The notes: generated by a model from the sequence alone, not told the origin. A stretch of DNA of 54,649 nt from Nitrospirales bacterium (GCA_021604365.1 BQIZ01000005.1:1-54649), one strand, 5' to 3'. Shown: positions 1 to 7,981, counted from the first letter of the stretch. Made by a program: numbers and translations.

Positions 1-502
1 GAAGATATGTGCAGAGCGATCCGATTGGGTTATGGGACGGACTGAACTCCTATGGGTATGTGTTGAAAAATTCTTTCAAATGGATTGATCCATTTGGTCT
101 TGCCATCGATGATTATCCTCCACCCCCACCGGGGTACAATCCCGGAACTTGGCAAACAGGGCAATGGGATAATGGGTATTAACTGATCCTGCAGAAAACA
201 GCTGGACTGCGCACCAAGAAGACGAGTCACATTGGAGGCATTGGGATAAACAAGATCCCGAGGGAAATGATCTGGGTCGTGAGCCATCTAATTCTAAAAA
301 ACGATCTTCCAACCAAAAAAAGAAAACTCAAGATGATCAATTCGAAACAGATCCAAGTGAAGATGCTTCACCTTGAGAACCCTCAATGGGCTTTCAGGAA
401 ATGCGGTTTAACATACCACCAATAAGTCCGGTCCCAGGGGGAATCCCAGGAGTTCCGGGTTTTCCGCCAATGCGTGTGCCATGGCCAATCTTTATTCCGT
501 AA
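1..502 (+). pseudogene. 3' end of an Rhs-family gene with a broken toxin tip
   Basis: The frame entering at base 3 reads RYVQSDPIGLWDGLNSYGYV and then WIDPFGLA, the Rhs repeat-associated core end that normally precedes a variable toxin tip. It stops at TAA 180-182. A second frame, open from 173, continues with SWTAHQEDESHWRHWDKQDP, a Trp/His-rich stretch typical of polymorphic toxin tips, to TGA 374-376. The same frame then runs on in a proline-rich tail (PVPGGIPGVPGFPPM) to TAA 500-502. One lost base near 173-182 plus one nonsense codon would explain the whole pattern. The tip resembles toxin type 37 domains as I remember them, which is unchecked. A sequencing error could account for one lesion but hardly both. 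The 5' end lies outside the window. Confidence 0.72.
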
Positions 503-509
503 ATTACTT

Positions 510-941
510 ATGAATATAAATAAAAAAATTAAACAGGGTCGACTTGATTGTGGTCTCAGTGACGTTGAACTGGCTCGTCGTTTAGGAATATCCATTTATG
601 AGTATGGCGATATTGAATTCCATGACGATGAACTCACTTCGGTGGTAGACCTCCATGTCGTTCGTCAACTTTGCCAAATGCTGAATATCGATCCTTTTGA
701 TCTATTAGAAATTTCAAAAGACAATGCATATGCAGATCAAAAGCGAAATGAGCTTATTATCTCTCAAATGAAAAACCTCGGAATCTCAAACGAGGAGTTG
801 GCAGATACAATCGGTTTTGAGGTGGTGGCCATCGAAGAAATGCGCGACGATCCTGATTTTTTAGAAAAATGGACATTCGATCTAATTAAAGAGTTAGCAG
901 GGGCATTACAGTTACCAATACAATCTTTGCTGAGATTATGA
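510..941 (+). CDS. Tandem XRE-like helix-turn-helix protein, candidate immunity or regulator
   Basis: This 143-residue protein has two similar HTH-like halves. Residues 1-67 contain LSDVELARRLGISIYEYGDI and end in LCQMLNIDPFDLL. Residues 70-143 contain ISNEELADTIGFEVVAIEEM and end in LAGALQLPIQSLL. Each half looks like one XRE/HTH_3 unit. I chose ATG 510 rather than an upstream ATG at 474 because that one lies inside the end of the Rhs tail. The gene starts 7 bases after the last Rhs-tail stop, the usual place for the cognate immunity gene of a polymorphic toxin. The immunity role is inferred from position only. It could instead be a DNA-binding regulator of the locus. Confidence 0.7.
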   Translation: MNINKKIKQGRLDCGLSDVELARRLGISIYEYGDIEFHDDELTSVVDLHVVRQLCQMLNIDPFDLLEISKDNAYADQKRNELIISQMKNLGISNEELADTIGFEVVAIEEMRDDPDFLEKWTFDLIKELAGALQLPIQSLLRL

Positions 942-998
942 AAATTTGGCAGAGAATAAGATAGCCTGCCCCTTTTCTTGAAGCGTTTTAGTCGGGGT

Positions 999-1106
999 TC
1001 GGCCGGACGGCCGAGGCCCTTTTGTTTCGGCAAAAGGACCCAAAACCACTGGCCCACGGCGTGACCTGCAAGATGCCTGCGCTGCTCGCCGAATCCAGCG
1101 GCGAGC
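999..1106. repeat. Cluster of three perfect hairpins
   Basis: Three perfect inverted repeats follow one another. TCGGCC pairs with GGCCGA at 999-1014 (4-base loop). CCTTTTG pairs with CAAAAGG at 1018-1037 (6-base loop). GCTCGCCG pairs with CGGCGAGC at 1084-1106 (7-base loop). None is followed by a T-run on the plus strand, so a standard intrinsic terminator is unlikely. The cluster looks like a dispersed palindromic repeat of the kind often left near Rhs or mobile loci, but no second copy was found in this window. Confidence 0.5.
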
Positions 1107-1272
1107 AAACTCGCCTGGCTCAAACAATGCCCGCCTGGTTTCTGAATTCGTCTCCGCGTCTCGGCCACGCCGAATGGGCCGATTTACTTCATCCTCAGTG
1201 TACCATCCTGGCGGCGCGACTGATGTATTGGTGAATCAGCAGCAGCCCAGCCGGGTGGTATGTGTTAGGGGA

Positions 1273-1294
1273 TTTGCCATGAATCCGTGGCAAA
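1273..1294. repeat. Perfect 7-bp inverted repeat
   Basis: TTTGCCA at 1273-1279 and TGGCAAA at 1288-1294 form a perfect stem with an 8-base loop. It lies about 210 bases upstream of the antitoxin start, too far for a typical toxin-antitoxin operator, and has no T-run behind it. Its role is unknown. Confidence 0.35.
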
Positions 1295-1502
1295 GTTCTC
1301 GCGTAGCCATGGCAGGGCGGGGGAAAGGTATGCCATTCAGTCGGTACCAACTTGTGGAATAGCCAAAAGCATTCAGTCCTTTCATGCAGACCATTGAGTC
1401 AGCCATCAGGAAATTGACAAATGCGTTCTGCATGTTTAGCCTTTCCGTGACGATACCAGGAGCTAAATCCGCACGGGGAGCCTGGATGAGAGGAGAATAT
1501 AC

Positions 1503-1724
1503 ATGCGAATCCAAGACTTTCCAGAAATTGACCGATTAAGCACGCCAGAAAAAATTCTGCTCGTCGAGGAGCTTTGGGATCATATAGCGTCGGATCCATC
1601 CGCCGTTCCAATTCCCCAAAGTCATTCCAACGAACTCGAGAGACGCCTTCACCGTCAAGAGACCCAACCCGGCCCCCTACTCTCTTTGGAAGAATTACAA
1701 AGCAGAATCGATCGTCGTAAATGA
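1503..1724 (+). CDS. Antitoxin, addiction module component family
   Basis: This 73-residue protein has the layout of the small antitoxins annotated as putative addiction module component: an N-terminal FPEIDRLSTPEKILLVEELWDHIAS-like helix (residues 6-29) with the LS..EK..L.E.LW.SI pattern, and a C-terminal SLEELQSRIDRR toxin-binding helix. ATG 1503 is preceded by GAGGAG at a normal distance. Its stop overlaps the toxin start in an ATGA junction, so the two are translationally coupled. Antitoxins of this kind usually neutralise the partner RelE/ParE-like toxin and repress their own operon. That role here follows from family and context. Confidence 0.85.
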   Translation: MRIQDFPEIDRLSTPEKILLVEELWDHIASDPSAVPIPQSHSNELERRLHRQETQPGPLLSLEELQSRIDRRK

Positions 1725-2029
1725 CCTATACGCTTCGGTTTCTGCCAGAAGTGGAGGACGATGCCGTTGCCGCATACATCTGGTATGAGCAGAAGGCACC
1801 AGGATTGGGTGAGAACTTTTTGCGTACCTTTTATGGGGATGCCGGAAAATTATCACAGAATCCATTAATGTATCCGACCCTACATCTCAAATTTCGCCGT
1901 CGGCTGCTGCAGCGATTTCCGTATGCCATTTACTTCGGTACAGAAGAACGCGAAATTGTGGTATTCGGTCTTTTTCATTGCGCCCGCGATCCTCGGGGCA
2001 TCCAATCCATTCTCCAGCACCGGCGGTAG
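1721..2029 (+). CDS. RelE/ParE-family toxin
   Basis: The 102-residue protein shows the RelE/ParE fold pattern: N-terminal YTLRFLPEVEDDAVAAYIWY, a central helix GLGENFLRTFYGDAGKLSQN, and basic C-terminal strands FRRRLLQRFPYAIYF and IVVFGLFHCARDP. The terminal H.ARDP-like motif is typical of plasmid-stabilisation toxins. It overlaps the antitoxin by four bases (ATGA). RelE members cleave ribosome-bound mRNA and ParE members poison gyrase; the sequence alone does not decide between them. No truncation is visible, so the pair is probably functional and may have helped retain this accessory segment. Confidence 0.85.
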   Translation: MTYTLRFLPEVEDDAVAAYIWYEQKAPGLGENFLRTFYGDAGKLSQNPLMYPTLHLKFRRRLLQRFPYAIYFGTEEREIVVFGLFHCARDPRGIQSILQHRR

Positions 2030-2564
2030 TTGAAAAGGGATAGCTCTTTATTCCCCGCCCGCGTGGCCTCCGCTTCTTGGCCACACCAGAACTATCAGTG
2101 GGACGATTCCAAGGCCTCCTGGACGTGGAGGGGGTACCGATGAACCAAATCCAGAACTGCGGGCAGTGGAATCTCCTCGGCACCTTTACCTAAAATCCCG
2201 CGTTGAATCCCATGATGGACTCTCCGACTAAGCCAATGGCCGCGTGGTGGCCGATGCGGTGATGGTGGTGCCTAAGTGGCGTGAGTTTCGATCACCTCAC
2301 CTATACGATAACGTTGAGGAGTGCAGGAACGCTGGATACCTATGGGAAAGGGAGGAAAGTGCCACGCGAGCGCTGGCGGTGACCTACATCGTTCAGCATT
2401 TAAGTGGGTTGAAATCTCAAACAGGTTTTTCGTAGTTGAATCGAAAGCACCTATCTCACCGGCGTATTCTGTCCTTTTTATTTTCCGGCAACTGAAGGTA
2501 GTGAAGCTTAGAGGCGTATAATTTTTTGAGAGAGTGGAGCTGACTAGCTTCACACAGGGGGCTA
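2030..2564. other. Gene-free stretch with decayed coding remnants
   Basis: Apart from the golvesin-like remnant listed separately, nothing here supports a gene. The open frame from GTG 2244 to 2435 begins inside that remnant and then continues into sequence without recognisable character. The left part resembles degraded Rhs-associated DNA. The right part, after about 2300, is featureless to me. Confidence 0.55.
2125..2270 (+). pseudogene. Decayed golvesin C-terminal-like domain remnant
   Basis: One frame reads VPMNQIQNCGQWNLLGTFT and then stops at TAA (codon after 2190). About 25 bases later another frame reads LSD, a TAA at 2229-2231, then ANGRVVADAVMVVP. Joined, these match the conserved end of golvesin-like domains as I know it (NQ.QNGG.WNLLGTF followed by LSD.ANG.VVADAV). 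A frameshift and two stops separate the parts, and the middle is eroded. Such domains occur in secreted and Rhs-type proteins, which fits the Rhs tail 2 kb upstream. Identification rests on two short motifs. Confidence 0.6.
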
Positions 2565-2894
2565 TTATGTGGAAGCCAAATTCGCCAGTTCGGTATCGAC
2601 GAATGTTAGGATTTTTTCAGCATCCTCGACCAGACCGTCCGTGATGTTTAATCCCAGGGCGAGATCTTCTTCATCCAAGGTATCGGCCAATCCGTTATTT
2701 TGTAATAAGCTGACATCCCAAAATAATATCCCGGCAGTTAGCTGTTTCCCGTCGATCGCGGCGACCACGTTAATATTATCGCCATGCTCGGTTGGAGTGC
2801 TCACAAACGTTGGCTCAGCATTCTGTTGCTTCGCTCGCCGGATAAGCTCCATGAATGTTTTTAATCGTTGTAGACTGGAAGGGTCGGTTCCCAT
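2565..2894 (-). CDS. Hypothetical protein, 109 aa
   Basis: I do not recognise this gene. The start is supported by an AGAGGG box about ten bases before ATG. The protein is soluble, acidic and without signal peptide. It has a helical N-terminus (LQRLKTFMELIRRAKQQ), a middle strand-rich part (TEHGDNINVVAAIDGKQLTAGILFWD) and an acidic C-terminus. The phrase NVVAAIDGKQLTAGILFW could be a small substrate- or protein-binding fold, but that is a guess. It lies upstream of and on the same strand as the next small gene pair, in a group of unassigned short genes. Confidence 0.6.
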   Translation of the reverse strand: MGTDPSSLQRLKTFMELIRRAKQQNAEPTFVSTPTEHGDNINVVAAIDGKQLTAGILFWDVSLLQNNGLADTLDEEDLALGLNITDGLVEDAEKILTFVDTELANLAST

Positions 2895-3011
2895 AAATAT
2901 CTTTCCCTCTCATGAGAAGTTTGAACTAGGTTGCCGGCAATTTTAGATTCACGACAGGAGGCCTGCGAGGAATCGGTCGAAGGTTTAGAGCCTATGGGCC
3001 CATATTCGGAT

Positions 3012-3227
3012 TTATGCGGTTCCTTGATGCCCTGAGGCGGAAGGATCCTGCTGGTCTCGTTTCCGGGCTCGGGAGGCGATGTTTTCCATGAGCCCTGTGA
3101 GTTTTTGATATTGGGGATGGTCGGGAGAGAGCGGTTTGCCATCTTCATCGCACAACAGGTCCTGCATCCCTTCGAGCATTGCGGCCATTTCCGGAAAAAT
3201 TTCGTCATCGGAATTTTTTCGTCCCAT
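3012..3227 (-). CDS. Hypothetical small acidic protein, 71 aa
   Basis: This is an unrecognised 71-residue protein with a good AAAGGAAAG ribosome binding site before ATG 3227. The sequence is hydrophilic: an acidic N-terminus (NSDDEIFPEMAAMLEGMQDLL), a CDEDGKPLSPDHPQYQKL middle and a basic C-terminal helix ending in a disordered GHQGTA tail. There are no membrane segments. It lies 54 bases downstream of the DsbA-like gene on the same strand and may be co-transcribed with it. No function can be assigned. Confidence 0.55.
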   Translation of the reverse strand: MGRKNSDDEIFPEMAAMLEGMQDLLCDEDGKPLSPDHPQYQKLTGLMENIASRARKRDQQDPSASGHQGTA

Positions 3228-3281
3228 GGAGTCTTTCCTTTGCTGTTGAATCGAGTCTGATTAATAAGCTCATGCTTTACA

Positions 3282-3917
3282 TTAAGATTTGCTATCTTGG
3301 TTCAGGATGCTTTCGATCACCGTTTTCAGGTTTTCGGCGGATAAGTTGGCCACGCGAATGTTTCCATCCAAGAGCACGGTTGGCGTATGCGTGACCTTGA
3401 TCCGTTCACCCCACGTCCGGCCTTTGGCTAAGGTTTTGAAAGGCTTTCCACTGGCGAGTCCTTTTTCAAATTCTGTGGGATCGAGCCCGATCTCTTTCAG
3501 AAGGAGTGAGCGCATGGTCTTATCGAAGACTTGAATGTCTTTCTCGTGAATGGCTTGAAAGAGGAGTTCTTTCATTTCAGGACCTTTGCCCATGGTCACG
3601 GCCTGGTTGTACATTTCAAAGGCCGTCGGCAGTTTGCCGGGTATGACGGGAAATCCTACCATTCTAATCTCTAACTGGTCACCAAATTCTTTTTTCAGTT
3701 GGGTCCCGACAACCCGTTCGAACATGTGGCAATGGGAGCAGTAAAAGTCAGCGAATTCAAACAGAATGACCTTGCCGGCCTCATGCTGAGAAGGTTCCCC
3801 CTCCATCAGTTCGTATTCGCCCTGTATCGTGCTCAAGGCCACATTTGCCCATCCCATCAGGCTAATCAGGAGTATTCCTCCAACAATGCGGGCAATTTGT
3901 GTCTGTCCTGATTTCAT
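3282..3917 (-). CDS. DsbA-family thiol-disulfide oxidoreductase, exported
   Basis: The 211-residue protein starts with a signal segment (residues 8-29). A thioredoxin-fold domain follows with the active-site motif FADFYCSHC (Cys60 and Cys63), a helical insertion at about 95-160, and a THTPTVLLDG cis-proline loop near 180. This is the layout of DsbA/DsbG-like proteins that form or isomerise disulfides in the periplasm. The CSHC dipeptide differs from the CPHC of E. coli DsbA and so should change the redox potential. No DsbB partner gene lies nearby. The start is preceded by AAAGGA. Confidence 0.85.
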   Translation of the reverse strand: MKSGQTQIARIVGGILLISLMGWANVALSTIQGEYELMEGEPSQHEAGKVILFEFADFYCSHCHMFERVVGTQLKKEFGDQLEIRMVGFPVIPGKLPTAFEMYNQAVTMGKGPEMKELLFQAIHEKDIQVFDKTMRSLLLKEIGLDPTEFEKGLASGKPFKTLAKGRTWGERIKVTHTPTVLLDGNIRVANLSAENLKTVIESILNQDSKS

Positions 3918-4188
3918 GTTTGATCCTTTCTTGATTTCGATTCTATTCCTGGAATTTTTCTCTCGAATCGCCGAAGCCTATTCGGGTAACATGCTATGTT
4001 TGTGGAGGCACTCTTACTTTAGCCCATCATATCAGACTGAACCTATAGTCCTTCAAGGTTTCTGGAAAATGAAATCACCTCGTGAAGGTTCGGGGTGGTG
4101 AGGGATTGGTCGGCGTAAGGGATTTTTGCGGATTATTTAGAGACGGTTTAACCGATATCGGCATTTTTCAATTAAGGAGGGCACTGAC

Positions 4189-4509
4189 GTGAATGTGGTG
4201 AATATTCAAGACTACAGCCAGTTTTCACATGAAAAGATGAAGAAGCAGAATGTGTTTCAATCACCGAGATTTTTTTGTGATGTGTATGGGTTTGAGCCCG
4301 GGCAGGAACAAAAAGGTCATGTGCATGCCGACCAGGATAAGGTCTATTTGGTTTTGGAAGGGCAGGGCACGTTTCGGGTCGGGAGTGAAAGCCGGATCCT
4401 GGGAGAAGGGCAGGGGACGATGGCTCCGGCTGGGGAAGAGCATGGTGTGGTGAACCATACGACCACTCGGCTCCGGGTGCTGGTCTTTATGGCTCCCAAT
4501 CCAGGGTAA
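4189..4509 (+). CDS. Single-domain cupin protein
   Basis: The 106-residue protein is a small cupin_2 barrel. Motif 1 is GHVHADQDKVYLVLEGQGTF (His, His, Asp/Lys and Glu in the metal-site positions). Motif 2 is MAPAGEEHGVVN with the second-site His. The GTG start has a strong AAGGAGGG box. There is no signal peptide, so it should act in the cytosol. Cupins of this size bind a metal and may be isomerases, dioxygenases or sugar-binding proteins. Nothing nearby fixes the substrate. Its DsbA-like neighbour is divergent across 270 bases and is not obviously related. Confidence 0.8.
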   Translation: MNVVNIQDYSQFSHEKMKKQNVFQSPRFFCDVYGFEPGQEQKGHVHADQDKVYLVLEGQGTFRVGSESRILGEGQGTMAPAGEEHGVVNHTTTRLRVLVFMAPNPG

Positions 4510-4764
4510 GGCCTGGTAACAGGTTGACTCATTTTGAGGGTGTGAAGAAAGGGAAAGGCGGAGTTGCGTGGATGGTGATAGTCGGCTCCTCATGCAAAGA
4601 TGTAATTGTAAGACCTCATTACCGAAGAACGGTAACAGATTCCTATATCCTAGTTATTTCAGGTCTGTGTGTTGATCGATGCCCAGGGTGCGATGTAGGC
4701 TATGAAGGTGTCAATGTTCTAAAAATATTCATCGCATTTTCAATTGATTTGGGGGGAGACGATT

Positions 4765-4956
4765 ATGATTTGGAGTCATGCCACAACCCAGGCGACCGTC
4801 ATCACGTGTGCTGTTTTCTTGATGGGAACGATGGTGGGGTGTTCTTCTGGACCTGAACCTCAATCGGACCCGTCCAAAAAAGACATTCAGCAGGATTCCG
4901 ATCGGTTTTTTAAAAAGATGAGCCAGGAAGAAGGCCAACAAACTCCATCACGTTAA
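4765..4956 (+). CDS. Small lipoprotein, 63 aa
   Basis: ATG 4765 follows a GGGGGGAG box. An upstream alternative start at 4744 lacks this spacing. The hydrophobic segment TVITCAVFLMGTMVGC ends in a lipobox with Cys26 as the acylated residue. The mature part is only about 38 residues, hydrophilic and charged (DPSKKDIQQDSDRFFKKMSQ). It should be anchored to the inner or outer membrane facing the periplasm. No domain is recognised. It is followed by the convergent ABC operon. Confidence 0.65.
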   Translation: MIWSHATTQATVITCAVFLMGTMVGCSSGPEPQSDPSKKDIQQDSDRFFKKMSQEEGQQTPSR

Positions 4957-5082
4957 GGGAGAATTTTCGGAAGGCTCGGCTCGTTTTTTTAATCGTGCCG
5001 ATCTGTTGCTCTTCTGCTCATGCAAAAGAAGCAGGGATGCCACTCAAGGCCTGAAGTGGTTCTGAAAAAGTGAGGAGGGCGT

Positions 5083-6456
5083 CTATTCAGTTGAGTTGGT
5101 TTCCCGTATCAGTTTGGTTTTTGGGGGTATTTGATCAAGGATAGCCGATCGGACCTGGAATAAACCTGGCAAGCTTGCTCCTTTGGCGAAGACCAGTCCC
5201 CGTTCCCTCTTTCCCAAAATTAATTGTCCGATTTCCTTTCCCTTGCGGTTCAAGCCGGAAATTGTAGCGTTGGGTGCGGCCATCCCATTGTCTTTTGTGG
5301 CGGGAGAGGAATCAGGGTGGAATATTTCTGCTGGGGTATCCACGATCCGACTGACAAAAAGTTTCACAACTTCCTGATTTAACTCTGCTGAAGGATTGCC
5401 CTCTAAGAGCCACTCATCGTGTTGTTTGATGAGGACATAATGATCCTGTGGAGTGTGGACGGTCAGCATAGCAATATCGGCGACTTCCATGCCAAAGAGA
5501 CGCTTGTCTTGAAAATGAAACATGCCTTGAGTGATTGGCTTCAGGATCCCCGTGGGAATTTCATAGAGTGGGCCGGAGGCGGATGTGATGGCATAGGCCT
5601 TTTCTGGATCAGCAAATTGATAGAGTTCCAGATGGTGCGTGCGTGCGCCTTCTACGACTTCGATGGTGGCTTGAATGCGTGCCGGTTGCTTCAGAATCCG
5701 TTTCTTCTCTTCTTCGGTATCAATGAACCCTGTGGCGGCCAAACCTCCTAAATCCATGAGGAGGGTGCCCACGGCCGTTTTATCTGCAGGTCCTTTCACG
5801 GGACTTTGAAATATCCAATTCGGCGTCAAGCTATGGGCTCCGGCCATTCGTGTCATGATCATGGTGGTTGATCCAAGTTGAATGTGAAGCTCAAGGACGC
5901 GATCCCGCTCGAAAAATAATAGGTCCTTGAGCCGAAAGTTTGTGAGAGATTTTTGGGCAAATGTCATCACATCCAAAGTGGTGAGCACGACCTGATCATC
6001 AGGTTTCGTTTGGACGTACAAGGACGGAGCAAAGGGACCGGCATCCCCTAGAGCCATTTCCTGCGTCTCAGTCGGAGTGGTCAGAGTGAGGGTGAGATAA
6101 GGGGGCGCTAATCCGTATGCTGACAAATTGTTTGGACCATCCTCGATATACCGTTTAATTTTTCCTATCGTGAGGGCTCGTAGGATCCGGCGAATTTCAC
6201 GCGCGTCCGCAGGGGAGCGCATGGGTTCGGTCATCATCCACCGCCATTGGTCATCACGTTCGAGGCGGATGGTGTCCGTGGGAGTGGCCCAGGTGATCTG
6301 CGTGATCGCCCGGTCATCAAACGGCAGGATCTGTCGTTCCTGGGTTTCCTGTTTTTCCAGTTGGCGGGATTGAGGGATATCAAAGAGAAGGATATAGCCT
6401 CCCAAGCCGAGAACGACCAGGGCCAGGATGAGCGTCACTCGTACGGGATTTATCAT
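5083..6456 (-). CDS. DUF4340 domain protein of a Gld-type ABC system
   Basis: The 457-residue protein has an N-terminal membrane anchor (residues 6-27) and then a long extracytoplasmic part with the DUF4340 pattern: repeated units such as ITQITWATPTDTIRLERDDQ and WRWMMTEPMRSPADAREIRR, LSAYGLAPPYLTLTL, and a second copy-like unit near DEWLLEGN at about 350. Proteins of this type are regularly encoded next to GldF/GldG ABC exporters. The stop of the upstream GldG gene lies one base before this ATG, so it is the fourth member of a tight operon. The exact biochemical role is unknown; a periplasmic accessory of the exporter is the likely one. Confidence 0.85.
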   Translation of the reverse strand: MINPVRVTLILALVVLGLGGYILLFDIPQSRQLEKQETQERQILPFDDRAITQITWATPTDTIRLERDDQWRWMMTEPMRSPADAREIRRILRALTIGKIKRYIEDGPNNLSAYGLAPPYLTLTLTTPTETQEMALGDAGPFAPSLYVQTKPDDQVVLTTLDVMTFAQKSLTNFRLKDLLFFERDRVLELHIQLGSTTMIMTRMAGAHSLTPNWIFQSPVKGPADKTAVGTLLMDLGGLAATGFIDTEEEKKRILKQPARIQATIEVVEGARTHHLELYQFADPEKAYAITSASGPLYEIPTGILKPITQGMFHFQDKRLFGMEVADIAMLTVHTPQDHYVLIKQHDEWLLEGNPSAELNQEVVKLFVSRIVDTPAEIFHPDSSPATKDNGMAAPNATISGLNRKGKEIGQLILGKRERGLVFAKGASLPGLFQVRSAILDQIPPKTKLIRETNSTE

Positions 6457-6457
6457 G

Positions 6458-7981
6458 TTATAGACTTCGCCGCCTTTTCCAAACGGATAAACCGATAAAT
6501 AAGGTGAGGAGTGGAAGGAACAGGACCTGAAAAAACACGAGCGCCTGTTCCTGCGAGGGATTCGGGATGAAAGGATGAAAGGCCGGATCTTTTGGTGTCA
6601 GCGAAACTAAGGCGTCTTCCTGAGCGAGCCATGCGATTGCTTTTAGGAAAAAGTCCGTGTTTCCGGGATAGGTCAGATACCCATTGGTTGCAAACGCCGC
6701 ATTGCCCACGATGAGGACGGCAGATTGAGCTGCGGGGGACTGGTCGACCGGTTTATGGATCAAGAGGCCCGCGACGGTAAAGGGGCCTTTGGGGTCTTCC
6801 CCCGCCGTGAATTCCGGTTGAGGACTGTTCAGGTCCGTTTCTTCCCAACTTTCCGGAGATGTTTGTGCTAAGGCGACATACTCCCAGGTCTTGCCTTGTG
6901 CCGTATCGAAGGTCACCGAGCGAGACACGGGAAACAGGATAGGAGTGGTGAAGTCTTCGGTGATGTCATGTGTGGTAAAGGTGCGAACGAGCAAGGCGGT
7001 GGGACTGCCGCGTCCCAAGCGGTCTTGTTCATCAGCCAGGATGCCGGTTCCCAATTGAATGCCCCACGGCGTGAAGAGGGGGTCCAGGGACGTGCCGCTG
7101 CCTGGATCATCCATCACCAGGACCCGTCCTCCTTTTTCCAGAAATTGACTTATCCGTTGTTGGTCATCAGAGGATACGGCATCTGTGGAGGAGGCCACGA
7201 TGAGGACTGCCGCTTCGTGGGAAGCCGTGTCTTGCCAATCCACTGTCCCGACTTCATAGCCTTGCTTGGTCAGGGCATCGCCGGCACGAGATAATCCTGA
7301 CGATTCGGTATCGGAGAGACTTTTTTCGCCATGGCCTGTGACAAAGGCAATGCGCTTTTTCTTGTCTTGTGTGACGCGGAGTAACGCATTGGTCATGTCG
7401 GCTTCAGAAGACCGTTGGAGATAGACCTTTTGGGGACCACTTTCCACGACGACAGTATCGATGCGAGACACCTGATATTCTTTTGCTTTATCTGGTTGGC
7501 GTTCAGGATCAATGAATGTCAGCGTGATGAGAGGACTCTCCTTTGCGTAGGTCGTCAAGAGATCCTGGTAGCCACCATACCCCGGGCTTCCTTCATGGGT
7601 GAAGGCAGTAAGTTTCACTTCTCTTGGAAGAGTTCGAAGGACTTGATAGGTCTGTCGGCTTAAAGTGAAATGTTGCGTCTCTGAGAAATCCCATTCCGGC
7701 GCATGCTTGGCTGCGAGGAAATTGATTAAGGCAACGACGATGCCTGCAAGCAGGACGGAAAACAGGCTATGTGCACCGAGTCGGGTGGACCGGGTTCGAG
7801 CTAACGCGGTAAGGCTGCGAAAATGGAAGGCGAAATAGCCAAGAAGGCAGAGTGTCCCCAGGCCGAGAAGGATTGATGAGGCGCTCCCTCCAGCAGGATG
7901 GAACAAGGGGAGACCAAGTCCTATCAGGACTAATATGGTTCCGGCTATTCCGAGAATTGAGGGCACACGGGTTACTTCCAT
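6458..7981 (-). CDS. GldG-family ABC exporter auxiliary protein
   Basis: This 507-residue protein has two N-terminal membrane spans (about 8-27 and 33-50), a third at about 70-92, and one C-terminal span near 482-500 followed by KRRRSL. The large soluble region between them carries the ABC-transporter auxiliary (GldG) features: WDFSETQHFTLSRQTYQVL, KKKRIAFVTGHGEKSLSD and GGRVLVMDDPGSG. I chose ATG 7981, which overlaps the GldF stop by ten bases; the longer frame would run further back into gldF. In Bacteroidetes the homologue pairs with GldA/GldF in gliding. Outside that group it belongs to an exporter of unknown substrate. Confidence 0.85.
   Translation of the reverse strand: MEVTRVPSILGIAGTILVLIGLGLPLFHPAGGSASSILLGLGTLCLLGYFAFHFRSLTALARTRSTRLGAHSLFSVLLAGIVVALINFLAAKHAPEWDFSETQHFTLSRQTYQVLRTLPREVKLTAFTHEGSPGYGGYQDLLTTYAKESPLITLTFIDPERQPDKAKEYQVSRIDTVVVESGPQKVYLQRSSEADMTNALLRVTQDKKKRIAFVTGHGEKSLSDTESSGLSRAGDALTKQGYEVGTVDWQDTASHEAAVLIVASSTDAVSSDDQQRISQFLEKGGRVLVMDDPGSGTSLDPLFTPWGIQLGTGILADEQDRLGRGSPTALLVRTFTTHDITEDFTTPILFPVSRSVTFDTAQGKTWEYVALAQTSPESWEETDLNSPQPEFTAGEDPKGPFTVAGLLIHKPVDQSPAAQSAVLIVGNAAFATNGYLTYPGNTDFFLKAIAWLAQEDALVSLTPKDPAFHPFIPNPSQEQALVFFQVLFLPLLTLFIGLSVWKRRRSL

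Larger units (their letters stand above)
942..1502. other. Non-coding, hairpin-rich stretch between the Rhs scar and the TA pair
   Basis: No gene is supported in these 561 bases. Short open frames exist on both strands, but none has a ribosome binding site or a recognisable domain. The stretch is more GC-rich than its flanks and contains several perfect short inverted repeats, listed separately. Its layout suggests leftover mobile or Rhs-associated DNA rather than a promoter region. Confidence 0.6.

Noticed and set aside
374-376. TGA as a recoded (selenocysteine or tryptophan) codon in the Rhs tail
   Set aside because: No SECIS-like structure was seen, many other genes here use TGA as a normal stop, and a frameshift lies in the same tail.
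1174-1514. Short genes in the hairpin-rich region
   Set aside because: Overlapping frames on both strands without ribosome sites; none has a domain.
4970-5020. Rho-independent terminator after the small lipoprotein gene
   Set aside because: CGGCTCG and CGTGCCG pair imperfectly, and the T-run lies in the loop rather than after the stem.
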